A DNA stretch of 52,741 nt, taken from Dehalococcoidia bacterium. Lineage in GTDB: Bacteria; Chloroflexota; Dehalococcoidia; GIF9; UBA5629. The notes under the pieces were generated by a model. It saw nothing but the letters and a program-made list of their open reading frames with translations, ran no database searches and was not told where the DNA came from. The DNA is taken from assembly GCA_003142375.1 (NCBI GenBank), contig PLME01000010.1, positions 155,936-208,676 of the forward strand, in the 5' to 3' direction. Shown here one piece after another: positions 25,351-33,604 of this stretch. Numbering within the stretch: the stretch's first letter is position 1; the number at the start of each line of letters is the position of its first letter. Made by a program: the position numbers and the translations under genes.

Positions 25351-26703
25351 TTATTTGACACCGGCTGCAGCTCTTAGCTTAGCAGGCGTCTGATATTTAT
25401 CCAGTTGCATGTATTTCTCGGGGTACATAGGTACGTATTCCCCGTTAGCCTGGACCTGGGCCATACCGGTCATCATACCATTGGGTAGTAGCTTCTTAGG
25501 AGCATTGGGGTCAGCAGTAACACGGGAATGGAAGAAGCCGGGTACCTTGGCCATTTCGTACTTGACCGAACCAAGTGCGCCGTTATCGATCTGGACCGTC
25601 TCCAGGGCGGTAATCAGCTTGCCCACGTCATCCGTGCCGCCTGCCATCTCAATGGCCGCCTTGATCTGGTAAATGTCATCGTAAGCACATAGCACATGCA
25701 TCTGGCATGGTATGCCCCTTGCCCTGGCTTTATTCACGACAGCCATGTTGTAGTCGGTGATCGGCGTTTCGTAAGATGCCGTCAGCGCTCCCAGCGCCTT
25801 GCCGCCGGTAAGCTGCCAGAAATCGTGGGTCTGGCTTACGCCGCCATACAGGTATACCTGTATGTCTTTAGCCGGGGAATCGGCCCACTGCTTGGTAAAT
25901 ACCTCTGTATCGGTAAACCAGCTTGAAACGACGAAGATCATATCAGCGCCGGCCTTGGAGATCTGGTCAAGTATAGGCAGGTACATACCCGCCCTGGCGC
26001 TGAAAGGTTTGCTGTATACAACGTCGATGCCATAATCGTCTTTGGCCATCTGATCCCAGGTAGACAGATTCAGAGTCGGATAGCCATTGCGGAAAAGCAG
26101 TGTCCATGCCAGGTTTTCATAGAGCAGAGCCCATTTTTTAGCAACCAAACCCTTGGGTGTGATAGGGCCGTCCGGTTTGCCCCAGGAAAATATGTTGTCT
26201 GCCCAGGCAAAGTGACCCGGTTCGGGATTGAAATCACGGAAGATCATCTTTTCTTTGTCGTAGTTTTGGAGTACAGTACTGGTGACCTCCACGCCGCTGG
26301 CGCCATTGGCAATCATGATGTGCGGGAAATCTTTGTAGAGCTCGATCGATTTCTGTTTAGTAGCCAGCGCAATCTCCGTTCTCCCTTCTACAAAGTAGAA
26401 TGTCGCCTTGTCCCCCATGACCATTCTTTGTACGCCTGCCACTGATAGCGATGTCTCGCCCTTGCCGTCCTCAATAACATACTTGATAGGCCTGCCCAGG
26501 ATACCGCCAGCTGCATTGATCTCTTCGACAGCCATCTGCTGCATATCCATGCAGGGTTTGGTGCCCGGTGATGCAACGTTGCCGACGTAGCCTATGACGA
26601 TGGGAGCTTTACCCGTCGAAGGCTGCGCGCATCCGCTCACTATCACTGCAGCTATGAGTGTGAAAACAATGGTTAGTGAAAGAATCGTGCCCTTGGTCTT
26701 CAT
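25351..26703 (-). CDS. livK: Branched-chain-amino-acid-type ABC transporter substrate-binding lipoprotein
   Basis: A 450-residue type I periplasmic-binding-fold protein (Peripla_BP_6). The signal peptide ends in a canonical lipobox VSGC with C25. The mature protein starts with KAPIVIGYVGNVASPG and contains AAGGILGRPIKYVIEDGKG, typical of LivK/AmiC relatives. The ATG at 26703 follows GAGGAGGTGGCA; the GTG two codons earlier lies inside that ribosome site. It presumably delivers ligand to the LivHMGF transporter, which is encoded on the other strand of the same region. The ligand is unknown. An extended -10 promoter lies just upstream, after the terminator of the dehydratase gene. Confidence 0.9.
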   Translation of the reverse strand: MKTKGTILSLTIVFTLIAAVIVSGCAQPSTGKAPIVIGYVGNVASPGTKPCMDMQQMAVEEINAAGGILGRPIKYVIEDGKGETSLSVAGVQRMVMGDKATFYFVEGRTEIALATKQKSIELYKDFPHIMIANGASGVEVTSTVLQNYDKEKMIFRDFNPEPGHFAWADNIFSWGKPDGPITPKGLVAKKWALLYENLAWTLLFRNGYPTLNLSTWDQMAKDDYGIDVVYSKPFSARAGMYLPILDQISKAGADMIFVVSSWFTDTEVFTKQWADSPAKDIQVYLYGGVSQTHDFWQLTGGKALGALTASYETPITDYNMAVVNKARARGIPCQMHVLCAYDDIYQIKAAIEMAGGTDDVGKLITALETVQIDNGALGSVKYEMAKVPGFFHSRVTADPNAPKKLLPNGMMTGMAQVQANGEYVPMYPEKYMQLDKYQTPAKLRAAAGVK

Positions 26704-26729
26704 TGCCACCTCCTCTATATAATGAGGCC

Positions 26730-26738
26730 ATTATATCA
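26730..26738 (-). promoter_or_regulatory. Extended -10 promoter of the binding-protein gene (TGATATAAT)
   Basis: On the minus strand TG-A-TATAAT, a perfect extended -10, with no good -35. The predicted transcript starts about 20 bases before the ATG at 26703 and includes the strong ribosome site. Confidence 0.5.
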
Positions 26739-26808
26739 CATGGCGTCAACAAATTATGCGATTATTTAGATATGCGGAGAGTTGGCCGAACGTTCAATCG
26801 ATGTATGT

Positions 26809-26851
26809 AAAAAAGACTGACTGCGGATGTAAAATTCATCCGCGGTCAGTC
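26809..26851 (-). terminator. Intrinsic terminator after the 4-hydroxybutyryl-CoA dehydratase gene
   Basis: On the minus strand GACTGACCGCGGATG, a 7-base loop and CATCCGCAGTCAGTC form a 15-bp stem with one G-T pair, followed by TTTTTT. It separates the dehydratase gene from the downstream binding-protein gene, which has its own promoter. Confidence 0.9.
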
Positions 26852-26870
26852 CGGACTGCCGTTGTCGTGT

Positions 26871-28349
26871 TTAAAGCTTGGGCGTATTGCCGAGCCGGTC
26901 AAAGGTGTAGGGTTTATTGACCTTGATACCGGCCAGGCGCTTGGCAATATTCTTGGTGTTTTCGAGGTTATATGAGCCCATGATAGCGATCTGCTCCATC
27001 CTGGGAGAACCGCCGCCGTGTACACCGGCATATTGCATAACGCCGGCCCATTCTGAACAGGTCAGGCCCTGCACCCAGGCGAAGGCCTTGAGCACATCCT
27101 GTACGTCGACATCCGGATTACGGGCCATATATTTTTCCATGAAAGGCTTGGTTTCCTCGTTTACCCAGTCTCCGGAGCGGGGGAGCGTAGCCGGCATGCC
27201 GCCGGCAATGTCCGCCACGATATCGTATTCATGATAAATATTGAGGCCGGCATGTCGGCGGCTCACGTTGCAGTACATGGTATCGGGAACAAAAGTGCCC
27301 GAGGGTGATTTGCTGCCGTTGATAGCGGCGGCGATACCGGTGCCGTAAACTAGCTCAGAGGTACATATCAGTTCGGCCAGCTTTTCCCTGACATGGTGCT
27401 CTTTTTCTATGCCGTTTACCTCAGCCATCAGGGCTGCCGCGCCTGTAAGCACATCGGTCATGGCCGGTTTGCAGCCCGTATAGCTATGGCGGTGATATTG
27501 GGCGAACATCAGTGCCAGGTAGCCGCCCATATCGGCCTCACCGCACAGGAACACGTTGTCCCAGGGAACAAAAACATCATCGAAAACAGTCATGGAATCG
27601 GAGCCGCCCCAGGGACCGGGCCCGCTCCATCCCTTGGGGTATTCAGGCATGGCGGCGCTGACAATCTGTTTTACTCCTTCAGCATCAGCCGGTATGGCAA
27701 ACGCCACCGCCCAGTCGCCTTCCTCCTTGGTGAGGGCCCTGGTCGGGATTACGTTGATCTGCTCGACTACGGGCGCAAAAGAATTGTGCACCTTGGCCCC
27801 GCGTACTATAATGCCGTCGCTCTTTCTCTCCACGATCCTGAGGTAAAGGTCGGGATCCTTCTGTTCGTGAGGCCTCCACGGCCGGTTACCTTTAACATCG
27901 GTCTGTGCGCAGCACGACGTGCGGTCGTTGGTTTGGAAGTCCTTAAGCCATTTTACAAAGCGCTTATTATACTCGGTGCCATATTTCTGATCGCACATAT
28001 AGGTTACTACCGAAAGAGCATTGGTCGAGTCAATGCCCATGCACCTGGCGATGCAACCGCCGACCTGCTGAGAAGTGATCCTGGTCATCTTCTGCTTGGC
28101 CAGCAAGTCCCCGATGCTTTGGTGGATGTGCGTAAAGCGGTTGATCTTTTCGCCGGTGAGGTGTGAAGTTGCGGTAAGTATATCCTGGTAGTCTTTGAAC
28201 TCCGGATCGGTGACCATATCATAGGTCTTGGCGATGATATTTATGGCCCCCTCAAGCCGTTTGAAATCACGGTCTACCAGATTGCCGTCGTTGTAGATAT
28301 TGCGCCTCATTTTGGTAAGTCTTTTCCTGTACTCGCTTGACGAAATCAT
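26871..28349 (-). CDS. abfD: 4-hydroxybutyryl-CoA dehydratase / vinylacetyl-CoA delta-isomerase
   Basis: A 492-residue flavin and [4Fe-4S] enzyme of the 4-hydroxyphenylacetate-3-hydroxylase superfamily. In the clostridial enzyme the cluster is held by C99, C103, H292 and C299. Here C99 and C103 lie in GGCIARCMG, and H286 and C293 in YHRHSYTGCK, with the same spacing of 7, so all four ligands are kept; the neighbouring Tyr and Lys (Y290, K294) are also present. The enzyme makes crotonyl-CoA from 4-hydroxybutyryl-CoA by a ketyl-radical route and needs strict anaerobiosis. Substrate variants within the family are possible. It lies behind an SDR gene with AGGAG before the ATG, and ends at a strong terminator. 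Confidence 0.85.
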   Translation of the reverse strand: MISSSEYRKRLTKMRRNIYNDGNLVDRDFKRLEGAINIIAKTYDMVTDPEFKDYQDILTATSHLTGEKINRFTHIHQSIGDLLAKQKMTRITSQQVGGCIARCMGIDSTNALSVVTYMCDQKYGTEYNKRFVKWLKDFQTNDRTSCCAQTDVKGNRPWRPHEQKDPDLYLRIVERKSDGIIVRGAKVHNSFAPVVEQINVIPTRALTKEEGDWAVAFAIPADAEGVKQIVSAAMPEYPKGWSGPGPWGGSDSMTVFDDVFVPWDNVFLCGEADMGGYLALMFAQYHRHSYTGCKPAMTDVLTGAAALMAEVNGIEKEHHVREKLAELICTSELVYGTGIAAAINGSKSPSGTFVPDTMYCNVSRRHAGLNIYHEYDIVADIAGGMPATLPRSGDWVNEETKPFMEKYMARNPDVDVQDVLKAFAWVQGLTCSEWAGVMQYAGVHGGGSPRMEQIAIMGSYNLENTKNIAKRLAGIKVNKPYTFDRLGNTPKL

Positions 28350-28431
28350 GATAACTCCTTAAATATTAAATCTTTACGGGGACTTCTATTTTTGGGGTTG
28401 CCCTCGATGACGATTCCGAAAATAATACGAT

Positions 28432-29184
28432 TTAGATAGTCATGCCGCCGTCAACAATAAGGTTCTGACCCGTGATAAAACCGGCCTCATTGGAGGCCAG
28501 GAACACGGCCGCGTGGGCCATATCTTCGGGCTCGGCTATGCGTTTTAGGGGGGTTCTGGCCATGATATATTTATAGATTTCGGGGTTGCCCCATAAGGCC
28601 TGGCTGAACTGGGTTTTAGTCTGGCCGGGCGAAAGGGTGTTAGCCCTTATTCCAAAGCCTGCCCACTGTTGCGCCATGACCTTGGTGGCCATATTCACGC
28701 CCGCCTTGCTGACCGAATAGATAGGCAAAATATCGGGCGTGACCCCGGCGATGGAAGATACGTTGATAATTACGCCTCCGCCATGCTCCTTCATAACTCG
28801 GGCGACGGACTGACTCAGGAAAAACAGGCCTTTGAGGTTGAGGTTCATTATGGAGTCCCAGGCCCGCTCCGAGACATCGATAGCGGAGTCCATGGTCGGG
28901 TTGGTAGCGGCATCATTTACCAGGATGTCTATTCTGCCGAACTCTTTTACAGCTTGGGAGACCAGCGCAGTTATATCCTCCATCCTTCCAATGTGCGCTG
29001 CTACGGGTAAGGCTTTAACACCACAGGCCTTGATTTCCCCGGCTACCTTCTCCAGGTCGGCCATCTTGCGACTGGCCAATACAATATCGGCCCCCGATTT
29101 GGCCATTTCCAGCGCTATTGCCCTGCCAATACCGCGACTGGCGCCGGTTATCAACGCCACCTTGTTTTTAAGCGAAATCTCCAT
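28432..29184 (-). CDS. Short-chain dehydrogenase/reductase
   Basis: A 250-residue classical SDR. The cofactor loop is TGASRGIG (13-20), and the R/K residues after the second strand (ASRKMAD) suggest NADP(H). The catalytic residues are S143/S144 in NVSSIAG, Y156 and K160 in YSVSK, and N115. The usual NNAG motif reads NDAA (90-93), a small deviation. The C-terminus ITGQNLIVDGGMTI is typical. The substrate is not readable; hydroxyacyl-CoA, a 4-hydroxybutyrate-like alcohol or a 3-oxoacyl compound would all fit the neighbours. It is the first gene of the operon with the dehydratase (82 bases apart), behind a TTGACA-17-TATCAT promoter. Confidence 0.88.
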   Translation of the reverse strand: MEISLKNKVALITGASRGIGRAIALEMAKSGADIVLASRKMADLEKVAGEIKACGVKALPVAAHIGRMEDITALVSQAVKEFGRIDILVNDAATNPTMDSAIDVSERAWDSIMNLNLKGLFFLSQSVARVMKEHGGGVIINVSSIAGVTPDILPIYSVSKAGVNMATKVMAQQWAGFGIRANTLSPGQTKTQFSQALWGNPEIYKYIMARTPLKRIAEPEDMAHAAVFLASNEAGFITGQNLIVDGGMTI

Positions 29185-29269
29185 TGACCGTTCTCCTTGT
29201 AACTATTTACTGGTGAGTTACCATTAACCCTTTTTCAATATTAGCAGGGCCTGGTGCCGACCAACCTTG

Positions 29270-29298
29270 ATGATAAATTCTTGATCTTAGGCTGTCAA
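29270..29298 (-). promoter_or_regulatory. Promoter of the SDR-dehydratase operon (TTGACA-17-TATCAT)
   Basis: Minus-strand TTGACA (29293-29298) and TATCAT (29270-29275) at 17-base spacing, in the gap after the DUF1385 gene. The leader to the ATG at 29184 is about 80 bases, with AAGGAG before the start. Confidence 0.6.
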
Positions 29299-29317
29299 GG
29301 ACGGCTATATAATTGCC

Positions 29318-30229
29318 TTACTGCGACGTTGCATAGCAACCATTGATATCGGGATATACCCCATCCGTCTCGAGGGCTTTTTGCATGGCTGTAATTGCTA
29401 CTTCAAGCTGGCTGTCAGAAGGCTTACGCGTTGTCAAAGCCTGCAGCCATAGTCCCGGTATAAGGAGCCACCTGACAAAGCGGTTGTGGCTGTGTTTAGC
29501 TTCAAATTTCAATAGCTCATAGCTAACTGCAGCTATGACAGGGATCAAAATAATACGTGAAATGATGCCTATCCATATGGGAGGACGTCCCAGCAGGGCG
29601 AAGACCACCACGGCAATGACCAGTACGACCAGCAGAAAGCTGGTACCGCAGCGGGTGTGCGCCGTGGAATAATTCCGTACGCTGGGGACATTCAAAGGTA
29701 CGCCGGATTCATAGGCATTTACAGACATGTGCTCGGCCCCATGATAACCGAAGATCTCGCGGATGTCGCGCATGCGCCCGATCATGGCCAGATAAACGAC
29801 GAAGAAAACGATGCGGATGAGTCCCTCGATGAGATTGCTAAGAAAGGAGGAAGCAATGTAGGCATCAAAGAACCGTACTATTAGCAATGGAAGCACGAAA
29901 AAGAGAGCCACAGCCAGCACCACTCCCACGGCAACGCTTCCCCAGATCATGCCGGATGTTATTTTCTCATCCTCAGTCTCGGTTGAGACCTTTGCCGAAT
30001 ACATGAGAGCGCTAGTGCCCAGGGCCACCGTCTCTATAAGCATGATGATGCCCCTGACCAGGGGGATATTGCGCCACTTCCCTTTATACAGGGTAGCCAG
30101 GGGTTGGATGCTGATTTCAATGCCGCCGTCCATCCTGCGGACAGCAATGGCGGAGCTGGTGCGTCCTCTGATCATCACCCCGCCCATGACCGCCTGGCCG
30201 CCGTAACTAAAAGGATTCTCCTTCTTCAT
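29318..30229 (-). CDS. DUF1385 membrane protein (YqhQ-like)
   Basis: About 303 residues. The N-terminus has the DUF1385 signature FSYGGQAVMGGVMIRG, followed by several membrane segments (about residues 105-130, 140-165, 205-245) and the conserved EIFGYHGAEHMSVNAYE motif near residue 170, whose His and Glu residues look like a metal site. Function is unknown. The frame is open back to 30337, but only the ATG at 30229 gives a family-like start; upstream codons lie in the L31 gene and its terminator. The ATG is just 7 bases beyond the terminator's T-run, with a weak AGG ribosome site. Confidence 0.85.
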   Translation of the reverse strand: MKKENPFSYGGQAVMGGVMIRGRTSSAIAVRRMDGGIEISIQPLATLYKGKWRNIPLVRGIIMLIETVALGTSALMYSAKVSTETEDEKITSGMIWGSVAVGVVLAVALFFVLPLLIVRFFDAYIASSFLSNLIEGLIRIVFFVVYLAMIGRMRDIREIFGYHGAEHMSVNAYESGVPLNVPSVRNYSTAHTRCGTSFLLVVLVIAVVVFALLGRPPIWIGIISRIILIPVIAAVSYELLKFEAKHSHNRFVRWLLIPGLWLQALTTRKPSDSQLEVAITAMQKALETDGVYPDINGCYATSQ

Positions 30230-30235
30230 ATACCT

Positions 30236-30269
30236 AAAAAAAAGGGGCGGATATTGAAGCCGCCCCTTT
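30236..30269 (-). terminator. Intrinsic terminator after the L21-L27-L31 operon
   Basis: Minus strand AAAGGGGCGG, a 9-base loop and CCGCCCCTTT, followed by a run of eight T. It lies 18 bases after the rpmE stop and ends 7 bases before the DUF1385 start codon. Confidence 0.92.
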
Positions 30270-30287
30270 GGGTTGCTTGTCTGATTT

Positions 30288-30503
30288 TTATTTCTCTTTC
30301 TTTTCCCTCTTGTAGCGCTTGTTGAAACGCTCCACACGGCCTGCTGTATCTATAATCTTCTGCTCCCCGGTGAAGAACGGGTGGCATTTGTTGCACAGCT
30401 CAACCCTGAGGGTCTGCCTGGTGGATCCGGTTGTGAAGGTGTTCCCGCATGAGCAGGTCACCTTGGCATCCGTGAAATATTTGGGATGAATTTTCTCTTT
30501 CAT
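30288..30503 (-). CDS. rpmE: 50S ribosomal protein L31 (zinc-binding form)
   Basis: A 71-residue large-subunit protein. Four cysteines, C17 and C19 (VTCSCG) and C37 and C40 (LCNKC), form the zinc site of the C+ type, so it is the zinc-containing and not the zinc-independent paralogue. The motif HPFFTG follows directly. The C-terminus is strongly basic (RYKREKKEK). It begins 2 bases after the rpmA stop and is followed by a strong terminator. Confidence 0.97.
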   Translation of the reverse strand: MKEKIHPKYFTDAKVTCSCGNTFTTGSTRQTLRVELCNKCHPFFTGEQKIIDTAGRVERFNKRYKREKKEK

Positions 30504-30505
30504 GT

Positions 30506-30763
30506 TTATTGTCCTGGGTATACGCTGACCTTTTTCTTATTTTTTGAATGAGGCTCGAATTTAATGATGCCGTCGATCGTGGCAAAGAGCGTATAATCCC
30601 TGCCAACCCCAACGTTGGTCCCCGGGTGTATCTTGGTGCCGCGCTGTCTGACTATGATAGTGCCGGCATTGACCTTCTGGCCGCCGTACCTTTTAACACC
30701 CAACCGCTTCGATTCGCTATCGCGGCCGCCCCGTGTGCTGCCTCCGCCTTTCTTGTGTGCCAT
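30506..30763 (-). CDS. rpmA: 50S ribosomal protein L27
   Basis: An 85-residue protein near the peptidyl-transferase centre. It begins [20 protein letters not shown], so the flexible N-terminus is already mature, without the cleaved extension found in Firmicutes. [15 protein letters not shown] and [11 protein letters not shown] are family landmarks. It shares one base with the rplU stop (TAATG). Confidence 0.98.
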   Translation of the reverse strand: MAHKKGGGSTRGGRDSESKRLGVKRYGGQKVNAGTIIVRQRGTKIHPGTNVGVGRDYTLFATIDGIIKFEPHSKNKKKVSVYPGQ

Positions 30764-31146
30764 TAGTTATCACCTCCGGTTGCTGCGGCTTTAGCTTTCG
30801 AGGCCCTTTTGCGGACTTTGCCGCCCGGCTTCACGATTTCCTTGATCAAAAGCCTGGTATAAGGTTGCCTGTGTCCCGTCTTGGTCCGTGAGCGAACTTT
30901 ATTCTTATAGCGGAAAACTATGATCTTGCGGGCCTTGCCCTCTTCGATGCAGGTGGCGATGACTTTGGCCCCCTCAATTTCGGGGCTGCCGATAATTGCC
31001 TCTTCTCCATCGGATATCATCAAGACCTGGCTCAATTCCACATCTTTGCCTTTTTCGACGTGCAGCAACTCGGTATTGATCACCTGTCCTGCCCTGACGC
31101 GGAACTGTTTGCCTCCGGCCATCACGATTGCGTAAGAATTGTTCAT
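30763..31146 (-). CDS. rplU: 50S ribosomal protein L21 with basic C-terminal extension
   Basis: A 127-residue 23S rRNA-binding protein. The core [40 protein letters not shown] and [14 protein letters not shown] is typical. About 20 extra residues follow the usual end ([20 protein letters not shown]), a Lys/Ala-rich tail longer than the common 100-105-residue form. It is the first gene of rplU-rpmA-rpmE, behind a near-consensus promoter. The first M-NNSYAIV residues before MAGGKQF are supported by an AGGGA ribosome site 9 bases before the ATG. Confidence 0.96.
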   Translation of the reverse strand: MNNSYAIVMAGGKQFRVRAGQVINTELLHVEKGKDVELSQVLMISDGEEAIIGSPEIEGAKVIATCIEEGKARKIIVFRYKNKVRSRTKTGHRQPYTRLLIKEIVKPGGKVRKRASKAKAAATGGDN

Positions 31147-31181
31147 TTTTTCATTCCCTGTTTAATAACAATAACCGTATA

Positions 31182-31210
31182 AATATATCAATCAATCGTA
31201 ATTGTGTCAA
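31182..31210 (-). promoter_or_regulatory. Promoter of the rplU-rpmA-rpmE operon (TTGACA-17-TATATT)
   Basis: Minus-strand TTGACA (31205-31210), 17-base spacer and TATATT (31182-31187). The leader to the ATG at 31146 is about 30 bases, too short for a structured leader but with AGGGA as ribosome site. Confidence 0.65.
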
Positions 31211-31290
31211 ATATCAGAGGGCAAAATGCGGAGGAATATTTGCCTGGAGACGGGATGGGTCCTGAAGCTTTTCACTATTGAAGACAGGGA

Positions 31291-31461
31291 TTACTGTTCA
31301 GCTTCGCAATCGCCGCTGCTGGCGACATCGCAGTGCTTCATATACACCAGGTCGCTGGTGACAGAATCGCGCACAAGGTAACCACCATCTATCTGGCTGA
31401 CTATGACAAACCACCTACCCGCTTCGTTCTGTATTTTTTGAGGACTGATTGAAAATTCCAT
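31291..31461 (-). CDS. Possible 56-residue small protein, unknown function
   Basis: An ATG-to-TAA frame in the gap between rplU and the flavoenzyme gene. The product begins MEFSISPQKIQNEAGRWF, continues VIVSQIDGGYLVRDSVTSDL and ends in a short Cys-containing acidic tail (HCDVASSGDCEAEQ). The alternating hydrophobic pattern could form a small beta-sheet. A GGGAG lies about 20 bases upstream, too far for a convincing ribosome site. I do not recognise the family. It may be real because codon use is balanced and the frame fills most of an otherwise unexplained gap, but it could be chance. Confidence 0.5.
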   Translation of the reverse strand: MEFSISPQKIQNEAGRWFVIVSQIDGGYLVRDSVTSDLVYMKHCDVASSGDCEAEQ

Positions 31462-31523
31462 CGTTTCAGATGTCCGGTTTCTCCCGAGTTCTATTCTAAC
31501 ATATCCGATGAAAACTGCAAGGC

Positions 31524-33464
31524 TTAAAGGTTGAGCGCTATCTCAGCCCCTTTTTCCACCGCTGCCAGTATTTTGCCAGGTTTGTCGGCATCGCCGATTA
31601 CGTATACTTCGCTCACCAGTCCCTTTACCTGTTCCGCCAGCTCGTTGACCGGGACTGCCCCTATGGCCAGCACAAAGGTGTCGAAAGGCCCTATCTTGCG
31701 TTCGCCTTCCGGTGTGGCAACCAGCGCCGAATTATCCGATATGGCATTGACTTTAGTCTGCGTCAACATATTTACGCGTTTTTCTTTGAGGCGTTTCCTC
31801 AGGAAAAAGCGGGCGGCCGGGCCTATATCCCTGGCCGTATGCTTGAGCATTTCCACTACGGTGACGTGCTTACCCTTGCTTGCCAGATAATCCGCGGCCT
31901 CGCAGCCCACCAGGCCTCCTCCTATGACCAGCACATCGCCCCCAACCTCTTCGGAAGAGAGGGCCTTGCGGGCACTCATTACGTTCTTGGCGTTTACTCC
32001 AGGTATGTTGGGTATGGCAGGCTCTGACCCTGTGGCGATAATCAGGACATCCGGTTTGAGTTGCCTGACGACATCGGCGGTGAGCCTCTTGCCTATGTGG
32101 ATATCTACTCCAAGGTCTTTGATGGCCTTTATTCTCGATTGAGCCACTTCGCAATAGATGGCCTTGGCGGGCGGGATGGCAACCAGCTTGGTCTGTCCGC
32201 CCAGATAGCCGTCTTTTTCGAATAGTATAACCCGGTGACCACGCAAGGCAGCCGTGCGCGCCGCTTCCAGCCCGCCGGGTCCGCCGCCGGCAACCAGCAC
32301 TGTACGGGGTTTGGACACGGCCGGACGTTCATATTGCTCTTCCCTTCCCAGGGCAAGGTTCTGAACGCACGTAATGGAAGGCCTCAGCCATATAGCAAGC
32401 CCCTCTATACAGGCTTCATTGCATGAAAGGCATTTAACTATGTCCTGCGTTCGGCCTTCTTTGACTTTAGCAGGCCAATAAGGGTCGGTCAGCGACTGTC
32501 TGCCGATGTGCACGAGGTCGGCCTGGCCCGACCGTATAATTTCCACCGCTACGGAGGGTTCGTTAATGCGTCCGACCACAATTATGGGGACGTTGAATAC
32601 TTTTTTAAATTCCGCCGAAGTCCGGGCGTTGAATCCCTGCGGCATATCCGGCGGTGCACTGGTATATACACTGGACTCCATCACGCCGACGGAAACATCT
32701 ACAGCGTTTATGCCCGCTTCAACCAGCCGTTTCATTATCTCGATGCTCTCGGAAGCATTGCGTCCTTCGGGCACCATCTCTTCGGCGCTGATGCGGAAAA
32801 GCAGGGGGAAATCCGGGCCTACCAGCTCGCGTGAACGTTTAACTATCTCAAGCGGGAAGCGCAGGAAGCCCTCGAATCCGCCTCCGTACTCGTCCGTGCG
32901 TTTGTTGGCGTAAGCAGACATAAATTCGGAGATCAGGTAGCCGTGCGCCCCGTGAAACTCTACAGCATCGCAGCCTGCCTTTTTCACTCGTAGCGCTCCC
33001 TGCGCGAATTTTTCCACCATACCTTTGATCTCGCCTGTGGTGAGGGCGCGGCAGGGCTGGTGCTGGATGGGCTCGGGAACCGGGGATGGCGCCACGAGTT
33101 CCCTGCCTCCAATGTAGCGCGAGAATGTGCTGCGGCCGGGATGATAAATCTGGACCGCCAGCCTAGCGCCGTATTTGTGAACAGTGTCTGCCAGCTTTTT
33201 AAAACCGGGTATAAATTTATCATCGTAGAGGCACAGGGCATGATCGCTGCCGAGCCCCGTTTCACCGTCTATGGCTGTGATCTCCACGATGATAAGGCCG
33301 AAGCCTCCTCTGGCCCGTAATTCATGGTATTTAATAAGCCTGTCGGAGACTCCGCCGCCGTCGGCGGCAAACCCGGTGCCCATGGGGGGCACACTGACCC
33401 GGTTTTTGACCTCCATTGTGCCTATTTTTATGGGCTGAAAAAGGACTGAATAATCTTCCGGCAT
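31524..33464 (-). CDS. NADH:flavin oxidoreductase / 2,4-dienoyl-CoA reductase family enzyme
   Basis: A 646-residue protein of three parts. Residues 1-about 335 are an FMN-binding TIM barrel of the old yellow enzyme family (QIYHPGRS, FHGAHGYLISEF, NKRTDEYGG). Next comes a [4Fe-4S] motif with C345, C348, C352 and C366 (CLSCNEAC). The C-terminal part binds FAD and NAD(P)H (VAGGGPGGLEAARTAALRGH, VIGGGLVGCEAADYL). This plan matches 2,4-dienoyl-CoA reductase, trimethylamine dehydrogenase and bile-acid or enoate reductases of anaerobes. The substrate is probably an unsaturated acyl-CoA or enoate. The ATG at 33464 follows AGGAG at good distance; the ATG 7 codons earlier does not. Confidence 0.92.
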   Translation of the reverse strand: MPEDYSVLFQPIKIGTMEVKNRVSVPPMGTGFAADGGGVSDRLIKYHELRARGGFGLIIVEITAIDGETGLGSDHALCLYDDKFIPGFKKLADTVHKYGARLAVQIYHPGRSTFSRYIGGRELVAPSPVPEPIQHQPCRALTTGEIKGMVEKFAQGALRVKKAGCDAVEFHGAHGYLISEFMSAYANKRTDEYGGGFEGFLRFPLEIVKRSRELVGPDFPLLFRISAEEMVPEGRNASESIEIMKRLVEAGINAVDVSVGVMESSVYTSAPPDMPQGFNARTSAEFKKVFNVPIIVVGRINEPSVAVEIIRSGQADLVHIGRQSLTDPYWPAKVKEGRTQDIVKCLSCNEACIEGLAIWLRPSITCVQNLALGREEQYERPAVSKPRTVLVAGGGPGGLEAARTAALRGHRVILFEKDGYLGGQTKLVAIPPAKAIYCEVAQSRIKAIKDLGVDIHIGKRLTADVVRQLKPDVLIIATGSEPAIPNIPGVNAKNVMSARKALSSEEVGGDVLVIGGGLVGCEAADYLASKGKHVTVVEMLKHTARDIGPAARFFLRKRLKEKRVNMLTQTKVNAISDNSALVATPEGERKIGPFDTFVLAIGAVPVNELAEQVKGLVSEVYVIGDADKPGKILAAVEKGAEIALNL

Positions 33465-33604
33465 ATCTCGGCTCCTGGATAGCAAATTGTGAATAAACCA
33501 ACTGTAAGCATACCACTAATTAAGGTCCGATATACAAACCGGAAGACCCAAGGGCAAGAGCAGTGATAGAATATGGGGCAGCTCTGAATACGGGGTACGC
33601 TACT

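Noticed and set aside
27393-28166. 257-residue plus-strand frame inside the dehydratase gene
   Set aside because: The opposite-strand gene keeps all catalytic residues, and this frame has no family features or start signals.
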